Below, piece by piece: positions 57,346-64,000 of a stretch of DNA of 64,000 bases. Every line of letters begins with the position of its first letter. Position 1 is the first letter of the stretch. Both the position numbers and the translations under genes were made by a program. Source of the DNA: OFTM382 sp964352615 (GTDB taxonomy: Bacteria > Planctomycetota > Phycisphaerae > Phycisphaerales > UBA1924); the NCBI GenBank assembly GCA_964352615.1, contig CAYGSG010000006.1:1-64000 (forward strand), in the 5' to 3' direction. A model generated the notes under the pieces. It ran no database searches and was not told where the DNA came from. It saw only the letters and a program-made list of their open reading frames with translations.

Positions 57346-58290
57346 TCAGTCGGTACGAACATGGGCGAGGCCCGCCGCCGTCAGAGCCCGCCCTCGATCC
57401 GATCGCTCGATCAGTCCATGCCAGAGCAAGTTGGCCTCGACGACCCGAGAGACAGCTTCGGGCGGCTGCCCAAGACGAGAAGCAATGACGCCAAGCCTGA
57501 GCGGTCGAGACGAGTCCGCAAGCATGGCGAGATACGCCCGCTCATCCGGCCCAAGACCGAGTTCGTCAAGCTCTTCTAGCTCGAACGCCGCTGTGGCATG
57601 CGTCCGGTCGATGGCATCCGCTCCAACGGCCCTCGCAGACCGACGAACAGCTTCGAGCAGGCGAACGGCGAGGCGAGGCGTTCCATGGCTCCGCTTGCTG
57701 ATCTCGACGAGAACATCATCCTCAACCGCCCATCGAATCTGACTGACCTTCTGCCGAAGCAGAGCGATCAGATCCTCCGTCTCATAGCGGCGAAGCTGAC
57801 ATATGAGACGCATGCGATCTCGAAGCGGAGGCAGCAGACCCTCCGGATTGGTCGTCGCCAGGATCAGACAGAACGGCTCGATGACGAGGCGAGTGACCTT
57901 GTCGGAGTCGCCGCAGATGAAGACGGCCCGCTCGTCGATGCCCTTGAGCATCGCCGTCTGAACGGCAGCAGGTACCTCATGGGCTTCATCGACGAACAGG
58001 ATGGATCGAGGCTCGCTCGCCCCGAGGAGGAAGCCGTTCAGAGCAGCGACATTGACAAGCGACTGCCCGAGTACCTCTCGGAACTCCGTCGCCATCTCCT
58101 TTGCGATGACCTGCGAGAGGAGCGTCTTGCCGGTACCCGCCGGTCCGGTCAGAAGGCAATGCGGCATCGGCTCCTGATCCGCAAACGATGCCTCGATGGC
58201 GACCTTGAGCTTGCTGACGACCTGCGGCTGCCCGACGACATGGTCGATGCATTGCGGAATGGCGTCGTGAGCGTGAATCGATTCGGACAT
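57346..58290 (-). CDS. Stand-alone RuvB-like AAA+ ATPase
   Basis: 314 residues, start at 58290 after GGAGG at 8 nt. AAA+ core: Walker A GPAGTGKT (49-56), Walker B FVDEAHE (99-105), sensor 1 ATTNPE, and the RuvB-like sensor 2 GTPRLAVRLL (about 203-212). The C-terminal winged helix (about 250-314) is shorter than in RuvB. The family drives branch migration with RuvA, but no ruvA or ruvC is seen nearby. It may act with the recombinase or the primase-like protein of the element. The RuvB_N-like start (HVVGQPQVVSKLKVAIEA) supports the family. Confidence 0.8.
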   Translation of the reverse strand: MSESIHAHDAIPQCIDHVVGQPQVVSKLKVAIEASFADQEPMPHCLLTGPAGTGKTLLSQVIAKEMATEFREVLGQSLVNVAALNGFLLGASEPRSILFVDEAHEVPAAVQTAMLKGIDERAVFICGDSDKVTRLVIEPFCLILATTNPEGLLPPLRDRMRLICQLRRYETEDLIALLRQKVSQIRWAVEDDVLVEISKRSHGTPRLAVRLLEAVRRSARAVGADAIDRTHATAAFELEELDELGLGPDERAYLAMLADSSRPLRLGVIASRLGQPPEAVSRVVEANLLWHGLIERSDRGRALTAAGLAHVRTD

Positions 58291-58380
58291 TGGCTGAACC
58301 TCCGACAGCCAACGAAGCCGGATGGGCTTCGGTGACGACGTCGGGGGAGTACCCAGGCGGCTGGCGGCGTCCAGTCAAGC

Positions 58381-58443
58381 CAGAACCTGACAGGAAGCGG
58401 CAAAACCTGCCAATGCAGGCGGGATTCGACCCAAAACCTGACA
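58381..58443. repeat. Three direct repeats upstream of the RuvB-like gene
   Basis: CAGAACCTGACA at 58381, CAAAACCTGCCA at 58401 and CAAAACCTGACA at 58432; the last two are both followed by ATG. They lie about 90-150 nt upstream of the RuvB-like start, a place for activator or repressor binding. Spacings are 20 and 31 nt. Confidence 0.6.
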
Positions 58444-58599
58444 ATGGCGGCTCATTCGATGCGGGAAGAATTAGATGATGTCCAGCAGCCGAGTGTGCGG
58501 AAGCGTCTTTTCGACGAGGGGTTTTGACGTTCAACGAATCGTTGTCGTCAGCGTTTTTCAGCTTCCAACCCGTGCTGCGAAAGACGAGTGCGACGGGTC

Positions 58600-58618
58600 T
58601 GCCCTCGGTCCGAGGGCA
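58600..58618. repeat. 19-bp palindrome beside the amidoligase stop
   Basis: TGCCCTCGGTCCGAGGGCA has perfect 9-bp arms around a single T. It ends 14 nt from the amidoligase stop (58633). There is no T run, so an intrinsic terminator is not convincing; an operator or a recombination site is possible. Confidence 0.5.
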
Positions 58619-58632
58619 AGCTGATCCTCGAC

Positions 58633-59589
58633 TCAGAACGGGATAGCGATGGCATCCTGATGACTCGCTCTGCGGCGATGCCGGGCGAGAGTCTGTGGCT
58701 GATCCGAGTTCAACTGCTTCCAACGGCTCAGCAGGAATCGGCCCGTCTCTCGAAGTTCCGGCGAGACCTTGGAGTAGACCCGAGTGTTGACTCGCAGACC
58801 GAGGCTAATCAGCATCTTGTCGAGGCCCGCCCGGTCGTTCTGGAGCTGCGTCTTTGCGGCCTTGCAAGTCCGAACCGTTGCATGGTCCGTCAGTCGGAGC
58901 ATGAATCGAAGCCAGTGCCTCGCCTTATCCGCCGAAAGAGTACCGCCGTGATAGCGGGCCTCCCAGCGAGGCGATTCATCGAAGAGATGGAGAGGATTGA
59001 AGCCGCTTGTTCTCGGATGGCCCTGCATCGCTCGACTGATGGCGGCCAGCGATCCGCAGTCGTTCAACAGCCCCGGACGATCGAGCATGGGGGCTGCATA
59101 GCTGCCCGTCCTCCGGCTTGGAGCGACGAGTCCGTAGATGACCTGCTCGTATCGATGGACGGCATTGAACAACGAACGAAACGCCGCCGGTCGATGGCGA
59201 ACCTCCGGCATCGAGACATGGACATGATGCCCGGTCGACGCATTAACTCTGCCGCCGAGATAGCGACAGATGTCAAGAGCCTTGGGAACGATCTGCTCCC
59301 AATGGTCTATGCCCTCAAGGATGCATGTCTTCAACTCGACGCTCTGCCAACGGATTCCGGCATATCGGCTCTCGCCTCGAACCGAGGCGTCATACTCGAC
59401 GGCCAAGTCAATGCCCGCTTGCAGCGGACGATGGCTGTAGCCTCGAACAACGGTTCTCAGCCCGTTGGAGTTCAAGACCTCGGCGAGCGTCCGGCGAACA
59501 TCATCGCCGCCGCCGTTTCCGATCTGCGGAATGGCGAACTCGTACTCGACTCCGATGCGGCGGCTGCGGTTGATCTCTGCGGTCAGCAA
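58633..59589 (-). CDS. Amidoligase family protein
   Basis: 318 residues from a TTG at 59589 with GAGGAG 7 nt upstream. It belongs to the COOH-NH2 ligase (Amidoligase_2, ATP-grasp-related) family: IGVEYEF near residue 13 gives the acid/ATP motif, ELKTCIL the second acidic strand, GHHVHVSM the His pair and YHGGTL the late Gly motif. Such enzymes join amino groups to carboxylates and are common in phages and mobile elements, where they are thought to modify peptides, proteins or cell wall. The substrate is unknown. It follows a small membrane protein gene, 102 nt upstream. Confidence 0.8.
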   Translation of the reverse strand: MLTAEINRSRRIGVEYEFAIPQIGNGGGDDVRRTLAEVLNSNGLRTVVRGYSHRPLQAGIDLAVEYDASVRGESRYAGIRWQSVELKTCILEGIDHWEQIVPKALDICRYLGGRVNASTGHHVHVSMPEVRHRPAAFRSLFNAVHRYEQVIYGLVAPSRRTGSYAAPMLDRPGLLNDCGSLAAISRAMQGHPRTSGFNPLHLFDESPRWEARYHGGTLSADKARHWLRFMLRLTDHATVRTCKAAKTQLQNDRAGLDKMLISLGLRVNTRVYSKVSPELRETGRFLLSRWKQLNSDQPQTLARHRRRASHQDAIAIPF

Positions 59590-59691
59590 CGGTCGCTCCT
59601 CGCAGCGGGTCGGATGTTCCCGCTTGCGAGTCGCCGAATGTCGGCGTGAATCGGTGCTGAATGCTTGAGCAGCGTTGCAGCGAAGTCGCAG

Positions 59692-59877
59692 CTATGGAGC
59701 GTTGACCGGCTGACGAGGCCGACGACGCCAGACGAGCGAGGCAGGGAACGAGGCCGCAAGGCAGACGATCCCCCATCCGGTCTCGTACCCGGCGAGCCGA
59801 AGTCCGAGGACCGTCGCTCCGATGATGGCGACGAAGCCGAAGAGGCGAGGAGCGATCTCGTTGAGGGGCCGGAGCAT
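59692..59877 (-). CDS. Small two-span membrane protein beside the amidoligase
   Basis: 61 residues from ATG 59877. Two hydrophobic segments (about 12-29 and 34-48), each about 15-18 residues: RLFGFVAIIGATVLGLRLAG and WGIVCLAASFPASLVW, then a basic tail RRRPRQPVNAP. A longer frame from 60036 is possible but would add a Pro-rich, low-complexity leader. No clear ribosome binding site. It may accompany the amidoligase as a membrane partner or holin-like protein; neither is shown. Confidence 0.45.
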   Translation of the reverse strand: MLRPLNEIAPRLFGFVAIIGATVLGLRLAGYETGWGIVCLAASFPASLVWRRRPRQPVNAP

Positions 59878-60209
59878 GGGGGACCGTACCCGCCAGGCAG
59901 ACCGGCATCTCAACGGCGGCACCCATCTTCCGAGGCCGGGGGGGACGCCCCTATCCCCCTTTTGGCCTGTTGGGTCCCATCCAGGCGGAAGGCAGGGTTC
60001 CCTTGAGCCTCCAGGGGTCGAGCCCGAGCGAAACAAGCCTCCCCACCCTCAGGTCGTCGGAACGCAAGAGAACTGCCCTGTGGGCGTAACTCGCAGGCTG
60101 AAGAGTCGCTTGTTGCTCGGCTAACGATTTGCAACGGAAGCCGTTCGCCAAGGTGTCCCTACCAGTCGCCTACTGGAAGACGCAGGCGGCTCGTACTAGC
60201 CTGCATTGC
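59878..60209. other. Non-coding stretch before the restriction endonuclease gene
   Basis: 332 bases. Short open frames are present on both strands but show no coding signal. No tRNA-like fold, repeat or clear promoter was recognised. The run of C and G around 59935-59960 is notable but not palindromic. Confidence 0.35.
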
Positions 60210-61118
60210 ATGGAGCCAGCAGAAACGTCCGGCATGCAGCCCATGCCTGACGCAGAGTACCGGAACGTACTTGCCGAGTTTTGGCATGCCTATTACTCCG
60301 CCCTCTTCGACTATCACCTGAACACAGCGAGGAAGAGAATCGGCCAAGCCGTCTACGGGCGGAATCAGATCACGACGAACAGTCAGCATGTCGCCATCCT
60401 CGAACAGTATTGGCGGCAGCGGCTCGCTGATGGTCTGGGCGTCTCGCTCTCGGAGGTTGCTGCCAACCGGAAGATCCGGTTCCGCCCCCATGCCTCGAAG
60501 AACTTCGATGTCTGTTGGCCTGCAATTGGAGAGCCGAAGATCGTCATATCGATCAAGAGCATGCAGAATGCTCTCCGGAACATGACGAATCGAGTCGAGG
60601 AGGCATTTGGGGACTCGGGCGTCCTCCGCCTGTATCGGAGCAAGGCGGCCTTCGGGTTCTTCTTCTGTGTCATTGACGGGCCAGTATCGCGCGGGCGGCA
60701 ACGAACAGGTGTCTGGCCGAAAGGCGAGCCGGGCTCTGCGAAGCCGACTAAGGTCAAGCCGATCCTTGAACTGGTCGAGCATGGCGGCGACCTCATTGAT
60801 TTCTCAGAATGGGAGCGATATTGCGAGCCAGGCCTCTACGAGTCGCATGATTCGATGCGTACCGCAAAGGCCCAAGATTCAATCGAGCAAACAACACAGC
60901 GGCTTCTTGACCTGCTTGGCTCTACGGATCCGACCGAGAAACCAGACATCCACTATGACGCCATCGGCTTTGCTCCCATCTGCATCGAGAAGCAGAAGCC
61001 AACGCCGACAGAACCCAGAGACTGGACGATAACGCCAACGACTCCGCACCCGAGCTTGGACGCAGCGAAGATGATCGACAAGCTGCTTGCTACCGCCCGG
61101 CTACGAGGCTTGCTTTAG
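60210..61118 (+). CDS. Putative restriction endonuclease
   Basis: 302 residues from ATG 60210 (no clear ribosome binding site; ATG 60231 is an alternative). It has no confident family match, but residues 98-116 read NFDVCWPAIGEPKIVISIK, a possible PD-(D/E)XK nuclease core: D100 and K116, with Ser before the I-K of the usual (D/E)xK. It ends convergent with, and overlaps by 4 nt, a DNA methyltransferase gene, the arrangement of type II restriction-modification pairs. The call rests mainly on this neighbour. Confidence 0.55.
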   Translation: MEPAETSGMQPMPDAEYRNVLAEFWHAYYSALFDYHLNTARKRIGQAVYGRNQITTNSQHVAILEQYWRQRLADGLGVSLSEVAANRKIRFRPHASKNFDVCWPAIGEPKIVISIKSMQNALRNMTNRVEEAFGDSGVLRLYRSKAAFGFFFCVIDGPVSRGRQRTGVWPKGEPGSAKPTKVKPILELVEHGGDLIDFSEWERYCEPGLYESHDSMRTAKAQDSIEQTTQRLLDLLGSTDPTEKPDIHYDAIGFAPICIEKQKPTPTEPRDWTITPTTPHPSLDAAKMIDKLLATARLRGLL

Positions 61119-62800
61119 CTGACGGTCTTCTGAATGACCCGCAATTCCTTGCTCCCGATGCCATAGGCAACGGCGGCGGCAGCGTCGATGACCTTGACGT
61201 CGTCGGTCTCATTCGCTGCAAGCAACCCGGCTATGGCCTCGTCGCTTATGCTGAGCGGCGAGGGCACGGGGATACGCCGGAGATACTGGGCCTGGAAGCG
61301 GAGGAACCCGCCACGCATCTTGACGCCGTACATCCAGACAAAGAACTTGGCGATCGATGAGCGAATCAGCGTCCGAAGGGCGAGCAGATCCCAGTACTCT
61401 GCCGTGATGAAGTACAGATTGTGATGCGGGTAGACCGTCCCCTTGTCGTATGCGATAGCGGAATCGGCCTTGATGTCGGGAATCAGGAGCTTCGGTTGCT
61501 TGAGCAGCGAAGGCGTGATGCGGTCGATGGTCCTGTACCATCCATCGCCGCTCCGCTTGGCGACGTTCCGGCCTTTGATCTGAGCCGAATGAGACTCGAA
61601 GTATCGCTTGGCCCGGGGATACTCGTCGAGGTCGATCAACCCACGCCCATTCTTCGCGAAGGGATTGATTATCGAATGCCCGCTCCACGCCAATTGACCA
61701 TTGGCGCAATCTCTAGCCAATGCCAACGGGACCAGCAACTCGGGCTCGACCTGATCGAAGTCTGGGCCGACAATGAAAACTCTATCTGCTCCGCTGGCGA
61801 CGCCGATACCGACCTTCGTGCCGGACTCGGGCGAGCCGAGCGGGGGAAACTGCTTCTCCAACTTCCGGACGATTGCCAGATGGGCGGGGGATTCCGTCGC
61901 CCATGGCTCGCCCTTGCCGAACCATTCGTCGTAGCGGTGATAACCAACTCCGTTGGACTTGCGGAAGGACTTGGAGTCGTCCTTGCTCGTCGCTTCGACG
62001 ATTGCCAGTACCCGATCAGTTTCGGCCTCGGTAGCGTCCTTCATCGTAAAGAACTGAACCGGTCCCTGTTTGCCCCGCTTGATGACGTAGATGCCCGGGT
62101 ACGCCATGACCTCGGGTACGAAGGGCGAGGCATTGGGCAGATCGATGGCGTGCGTGACCTGATACTCGGTTGCAATCATGTCTCTTAGCGGAGCCCCGTA
62201 TCGGTTGCGGGTAAACCGGTTCGGACAGATATACGCCAAGGCTCCCTTGTCAGAGAGCAGGCGAAGCCCCCGCTCAAGGAATGCCATGTAGAGGTCTGCC
62301 CTGTCGTAGAAGCAGGTCATCTGTTCCCGGCAGAAGTCGAGATCTTCTTGGCTCATAGCCTCCTGCCGGACATACGGCGGGTTGCCGATCACGAAGTCGA
62401 AGTCGGAAGGAAGGTCGGCTCTGAGGAAGTCGTCGGTAACGATCCATTTCTTCGCGAGAGAAACGGCAGACCGCTTGTTCATCCGTTCCAAGACGAGCAG
62501 TTCAACGATCCGGGCTCGGGCGATCTCCGCAAGCCGATCATCCTTTTCGACCGCCCGGATGCTATCGCCCAGCGAGCAAGCATCTGCCTCATCGACTGAG
62601 GCGAGCAGGCGTCGTACTGCTTCGATGACGAACTCGCCGTCGCCGCATGACGGTTCAAGGAACCGCATCTCTTGGAGCGGGCGGTCAGCGGTGTAGCCAG
62701 AAAGATCGAGGATCAGGCGAACGATGTGGGGCTTCGTCATAACCTGCCCATGGCGAGCGATGTCTGGAGACTCGTCAATCTTTGCGAAGACCCGCACCAT
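61115..62800 (-). CDS. Adenine-specific DNA methyltransferase (Eco57I/TaqI type)
   Basis: 561 residues from ATG 62800, preceded by GGAGGTGA; the open frame to 62899 has no homology. SAM motif I FLEPSCGDGEFV and catalytic motif IV GNPPYVRQEA mark an N6-adenine methylase of the gamma class. The C-terminal half (about 300-560) with RIPVPSPLS looks like a TaqI-C-type target recognition domain. It protects host DNA against the convergent endonuclease (4-nt overlap). PaeR7I/XhoI-type methylases have a similar organisation. Confidence 0.85.
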   Translation of the reverse strand: MVRVFAKIDESPDIARHGQVMTKPHIVRLILDLSGYTADRPLQEMRFLEPSCGDGEFVIEAVRRLLASVDEADACSLGDSIRAVEKDDRLAEIARARIVELLVLERMNKRSAVSLAKKWIVTDDFLRADLPSDFDFVIGNPPYVRQEAMSQEDLDFCREQMTCFYDRADLYMAFLERGLRLLSDKGALAYICPNRFTRNRYGAPLRDMIATEYQVTHAIDLPNASPFVPEVMAYPGIYVIKRGKQGPVQFFTMKDATEAETDRVLAIVEATSKDDSKSFRKSNGVGYHRYDEWFGKGEPWATESPAHLAIVRKLEKQFPPLGSPESGTKVGIGVASGADRVFIVGPDFDQVEPELLVPLALARDCANGQLAWSGHSIINPFAKNGRGLIDLDEYPRAKRYFESHSAQIKGRNVAKRSGDGWYRTIDRITPSLLKQPKLLIPDIKADSAIAYDKGTVYPHHNLYFITAEYWDLLALRTLIRSSIAKFFVWMYGVKMRGGFLRFQAQYLRRIPVPSPLSISDEAIAGLLAANETDDVKVIDAAAAVAYGIGSKELRVIQKTVS

Positions 62801-62840
62801 GCTGCTCACCTCCAGCTTCCATGCTCTACGCCAACAGACA

Positions 62841-63086
62841 ATGGTAGCTCGCATGACGAGAAGCGCAAGGTTCCGCTGCCCGTGCGTCAAGCCCGTCAAG
62901 CGGGCAGATCAGCGATCCCTCTCCACTACCGGCCAGCCATCCATCAGGTCGAATCCCATCGCTTTGGCTAGCGAGCAAGCCGCCGAGTTGATCCTCATGC
63001 TCGTTGATGCTGCAAGCTACGCCGAGGGCTTGGACCCTCGGGATTACGTCGCCATCCTCTTCGAGCGGACCGGAGCCTGGGCCTGA
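62841..63086 (+). CDS. Possible small gene between the two methylases
   Basis: 81 residues from ATG 62841 (or 77 from 62853). The C-terminal part EQAAELILMLVDAASYAEGL and DPRDYVAILFERTG has a regular helical look, and the N-terminal half is basic. It ends just 3 nt before the stop of the convergent D12 methylase. No ribosome binding site or family recognised; it may be noise. Confidence 0.3.
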   Translation: MVARMTRSARFRCPCVKPVKRADQRSLSTTGQPSIRSNPIALASEQAAELILMLVDAASYAEGLDPRDYVAILFERTGAWA

Positions 63087-63089
63087 CGA

Positions 63090-63947
63090 CTACCAATCGA
63101 CAGCTTCAGAATCCTGACTCGCCGGTAGCTGCATCCACTTTGGCGTAATCATGATCTCTCGCCCCATTCGCCGCTTGGCCGCCGCATAGCGAAGCGAAAA
63201 GCTCCGAACGTTGGCCCATGGTTCGTACAACCGACGAATCGGCTCACAGTCGTCGTAGGTCAGCACCCACGACGAATCTTGCCTCGCCCGAAGGACTTGG
63301 GATAGTCGCCGATGGTATGCAGGACCGAGATCATTGAGGTAGAGGAGCGGACCCTTCTCAAAGTAAGGCGGATCAATAAAGAAGAACACATCCTCTTCCG
63401 ATAGCCGCCTGATGAAATCGATACCCTCGTCGGCCGAGACTTCGATTCGATCTCGGTACTCAATCAACCTCTCTAGTCTGGACCGGAGTTCTGGCTTGTT
63501 GAAGCGAGCGTCCAGCTTCCATGTTCCGGTCTGCTTCACGCCACCGATCGGCCCACCATTCACGATGATCCCAGACCGATTGCATCGATTTAGATAGAAG
63601 GCAGCAAACCCCCGATCCAAGCGGTTGATCTGGCGCGGCGAGCGGTAGGTCTCCCGCTGGCGTTTCCATTCAGCCATGCTGACACGAGTACTAGATAATC
63701 GACGAAGAAGCTCTTCGGGTCGCTTCTTCAACGACCACCAGAAAGCGTGCACAGCTGGGTCGGCGTCGTTGATGTGGATACTCGATACCGCTTCCTTAAC
63801 CAACAGCGACAGGGAAGCCCCCGCTCCGCCTGCGAAGGGCTCAGCGATTGGGGTGTCGCCTATCGAGTTCAAAGAACGGATCTCAGACAGCAAGCCGGTC
63901 ATTGAAGCTTTTCCGCCAGGATAACGGAAGGGGCTAACGGTGTTCAT
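63090..63947 (-). CDS. D12-class N6-adenine DNA methyltransferase (Dam-like)
   Basis: 285 residues. Alpha-class order of motifs: motif X SPFRYPGGKA at the N-terminus, motif I EPFAGGAGASLS, and motif IV FFIDPPYFEKG, then a C-terminal with LTYDDCE. Such enzymes methylate adenine in a short site (Dam/DpnM type). It may protect the element or serve a second restriction system that lies past the window edge. Its ATG overlaps the stop of the gene upstream (ATGA). Confidence 0.87.
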   Translation of the reverse strand: MNTVSPFRYPGGKASMTGLLSEIRSLNSIGDTPIAEPFAGGAGASLSLLVKEAVSSIHINDADPAVHAFWWSLKKRPEELLRRLSSTRVSMAEWKRQRETYRSPRQINRLDRGFAAFYLNRCNRSGIIVNGGPIGGVKQTGTWKLDARFNKPELRSRLERLIEYRDRIEVSADEGIDFIRRLSEEDVFFFIDPPYFEKGPLLYLNDLGPAYHRRLSQVLRARQDSSWVLTYDDCEPIRRLYEPWANVRSFSLRYAAAKRRMGREIMITPKWMQLPASQDSEAVDW

Positions 63948-64000
63948 GACTCAGCCTCAGGCAACGGCTCAACAAAAATCATTTCCATCGCTGGGCTCGC
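63944..64000 (-). CDS. Partial unknown gene, C-terminal end only
   Basis: On the minus strand an open frame enters from the right edge and ends in a TGA at 63944-63946, overlapping the ATG of the Dam-like gene. The 18 visible residues end VEPLPEAES. It shows that the methylase is co-transcribed with an upstream gene outside the window. Confidence 0.5.
   Translation of the reverse strand, partial: ASPAMEMIFVEPLPEAES

Larger units (their letters stand above)
58291..58632. promoter_or_regulatory. Intergenic region between RuvB-like and amidoligase genes
   Basis: 342 bases without a gene. It must contain the promoter of the RuvB-like gene (minus strand). It holds the three AAACCTGACA-type repeats at 58381-58443 and the palindrome at 58600-58618. 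No good -35/-10 pair could be identified. Confidence 0.5.

Noticed and set aside
58588..59649. A 353-residue plus-strand open frame
   Set aside because: It is antisense to the amidoligase gene, which has the family motifs and a strong ribosome binding site.
59692..60036. A 114-residue version of the small membrane protein
   Set aside because: The extra N-terminal 53 residues are Pro/Gly/Arg-rich and lack a ribosome binding site; ATG 59877 gives a compact two-span protein.

Overview
The window looks like a chromosome segment of a planctomycete, most likely a member of the Phycisphaerae or a close relative. The reasons are a prepilin-like protein with an H/DG-type C-terminus (8.1 kb), an exported FG-GAP repeat protein whose N-terminus carries the planctomycetal LEQRRLLS-type motif (39-41.6 kb), a type III glutamine synthetase, and three unrelated-looking membrane proteins that each carry the same Cys4 zinc ribbon. 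This assignment is inference from gene content, not a database match.

Layout. (1) 1-3.7 kb: the right end of an integrated element, ending in a tRNA-Met(CAT) gene. It holds a partial protein, two tandem excisionase-like HTH proteins, a winged-helix protein and a tyrosine integrase. The integrase is broken by one extra G in a GGGG run and its frame runs into the tRNA. (2) 3.7-48.9 kb: host core. It includes glnN, map-trpA, rlmKL, a thiolase, a LOG protein, 2-methylcitrate cycle genes (prpD, prpB and a citrate/methylcitrate synthase, scattered over 26 kb), gmhA, pyk-cinA, thiS-thiG, aspS and tig. It also holds two blocks of surface-polysaccharide genes: 23.9-32.2 kb (GT4, Usp, formyltransferase, deacetylase, two GT2, epimerase, acetyltransferase) and 41.7-46.8 kb (GT4, GT2, GT4). 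(3) 48.9-64 kb: a second mobile element inserted at the 3' end of tRNA-Leu(CAA) and running off the right edge.

The second element is the most unusual part. Next to the tRNA lie a terminator, four GTAGCCA repeats and a 502-aa divergent tyrosine integrase. Then come a pair of 39-bp direct repeats, five small unknown genes coupled by overlaps or strong ribosome binding sites, and a 0.5-kb AT-rich leader with several inverted repeats. The leader precedes a 957-aa primase-like protein with a degenerate P-loop. On the opposite strand are a second, canonical XerC/D-type recombinase, an AlpA-like HTH protein and a stand-alone RuvB-like AAA+ ATPase preceded by three copies of an AAACCTGACA-type repeat. 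Beyond these lie an amidoligase with a small membrane protein, a putative restriction endonuclease convergent with an Eco57I/TaqI-type methylase, and a D12-class (Dam-like) methylase. I read it as an integrative element with its own replication initiation and DNA-processing module plus a restriction-modification/defence module. The combination of RuvB-like ATPase, second recombinase, HTH protein and amidoligase is not one I can assign to a named system.

In the host region, the genes suggest propionate/odd-chain carbon oxidation through the methylcitrate cycle, thiamine thiazole synthesis, and export of a modified (formylated, deacetylated, acetylated) polysaccharide.
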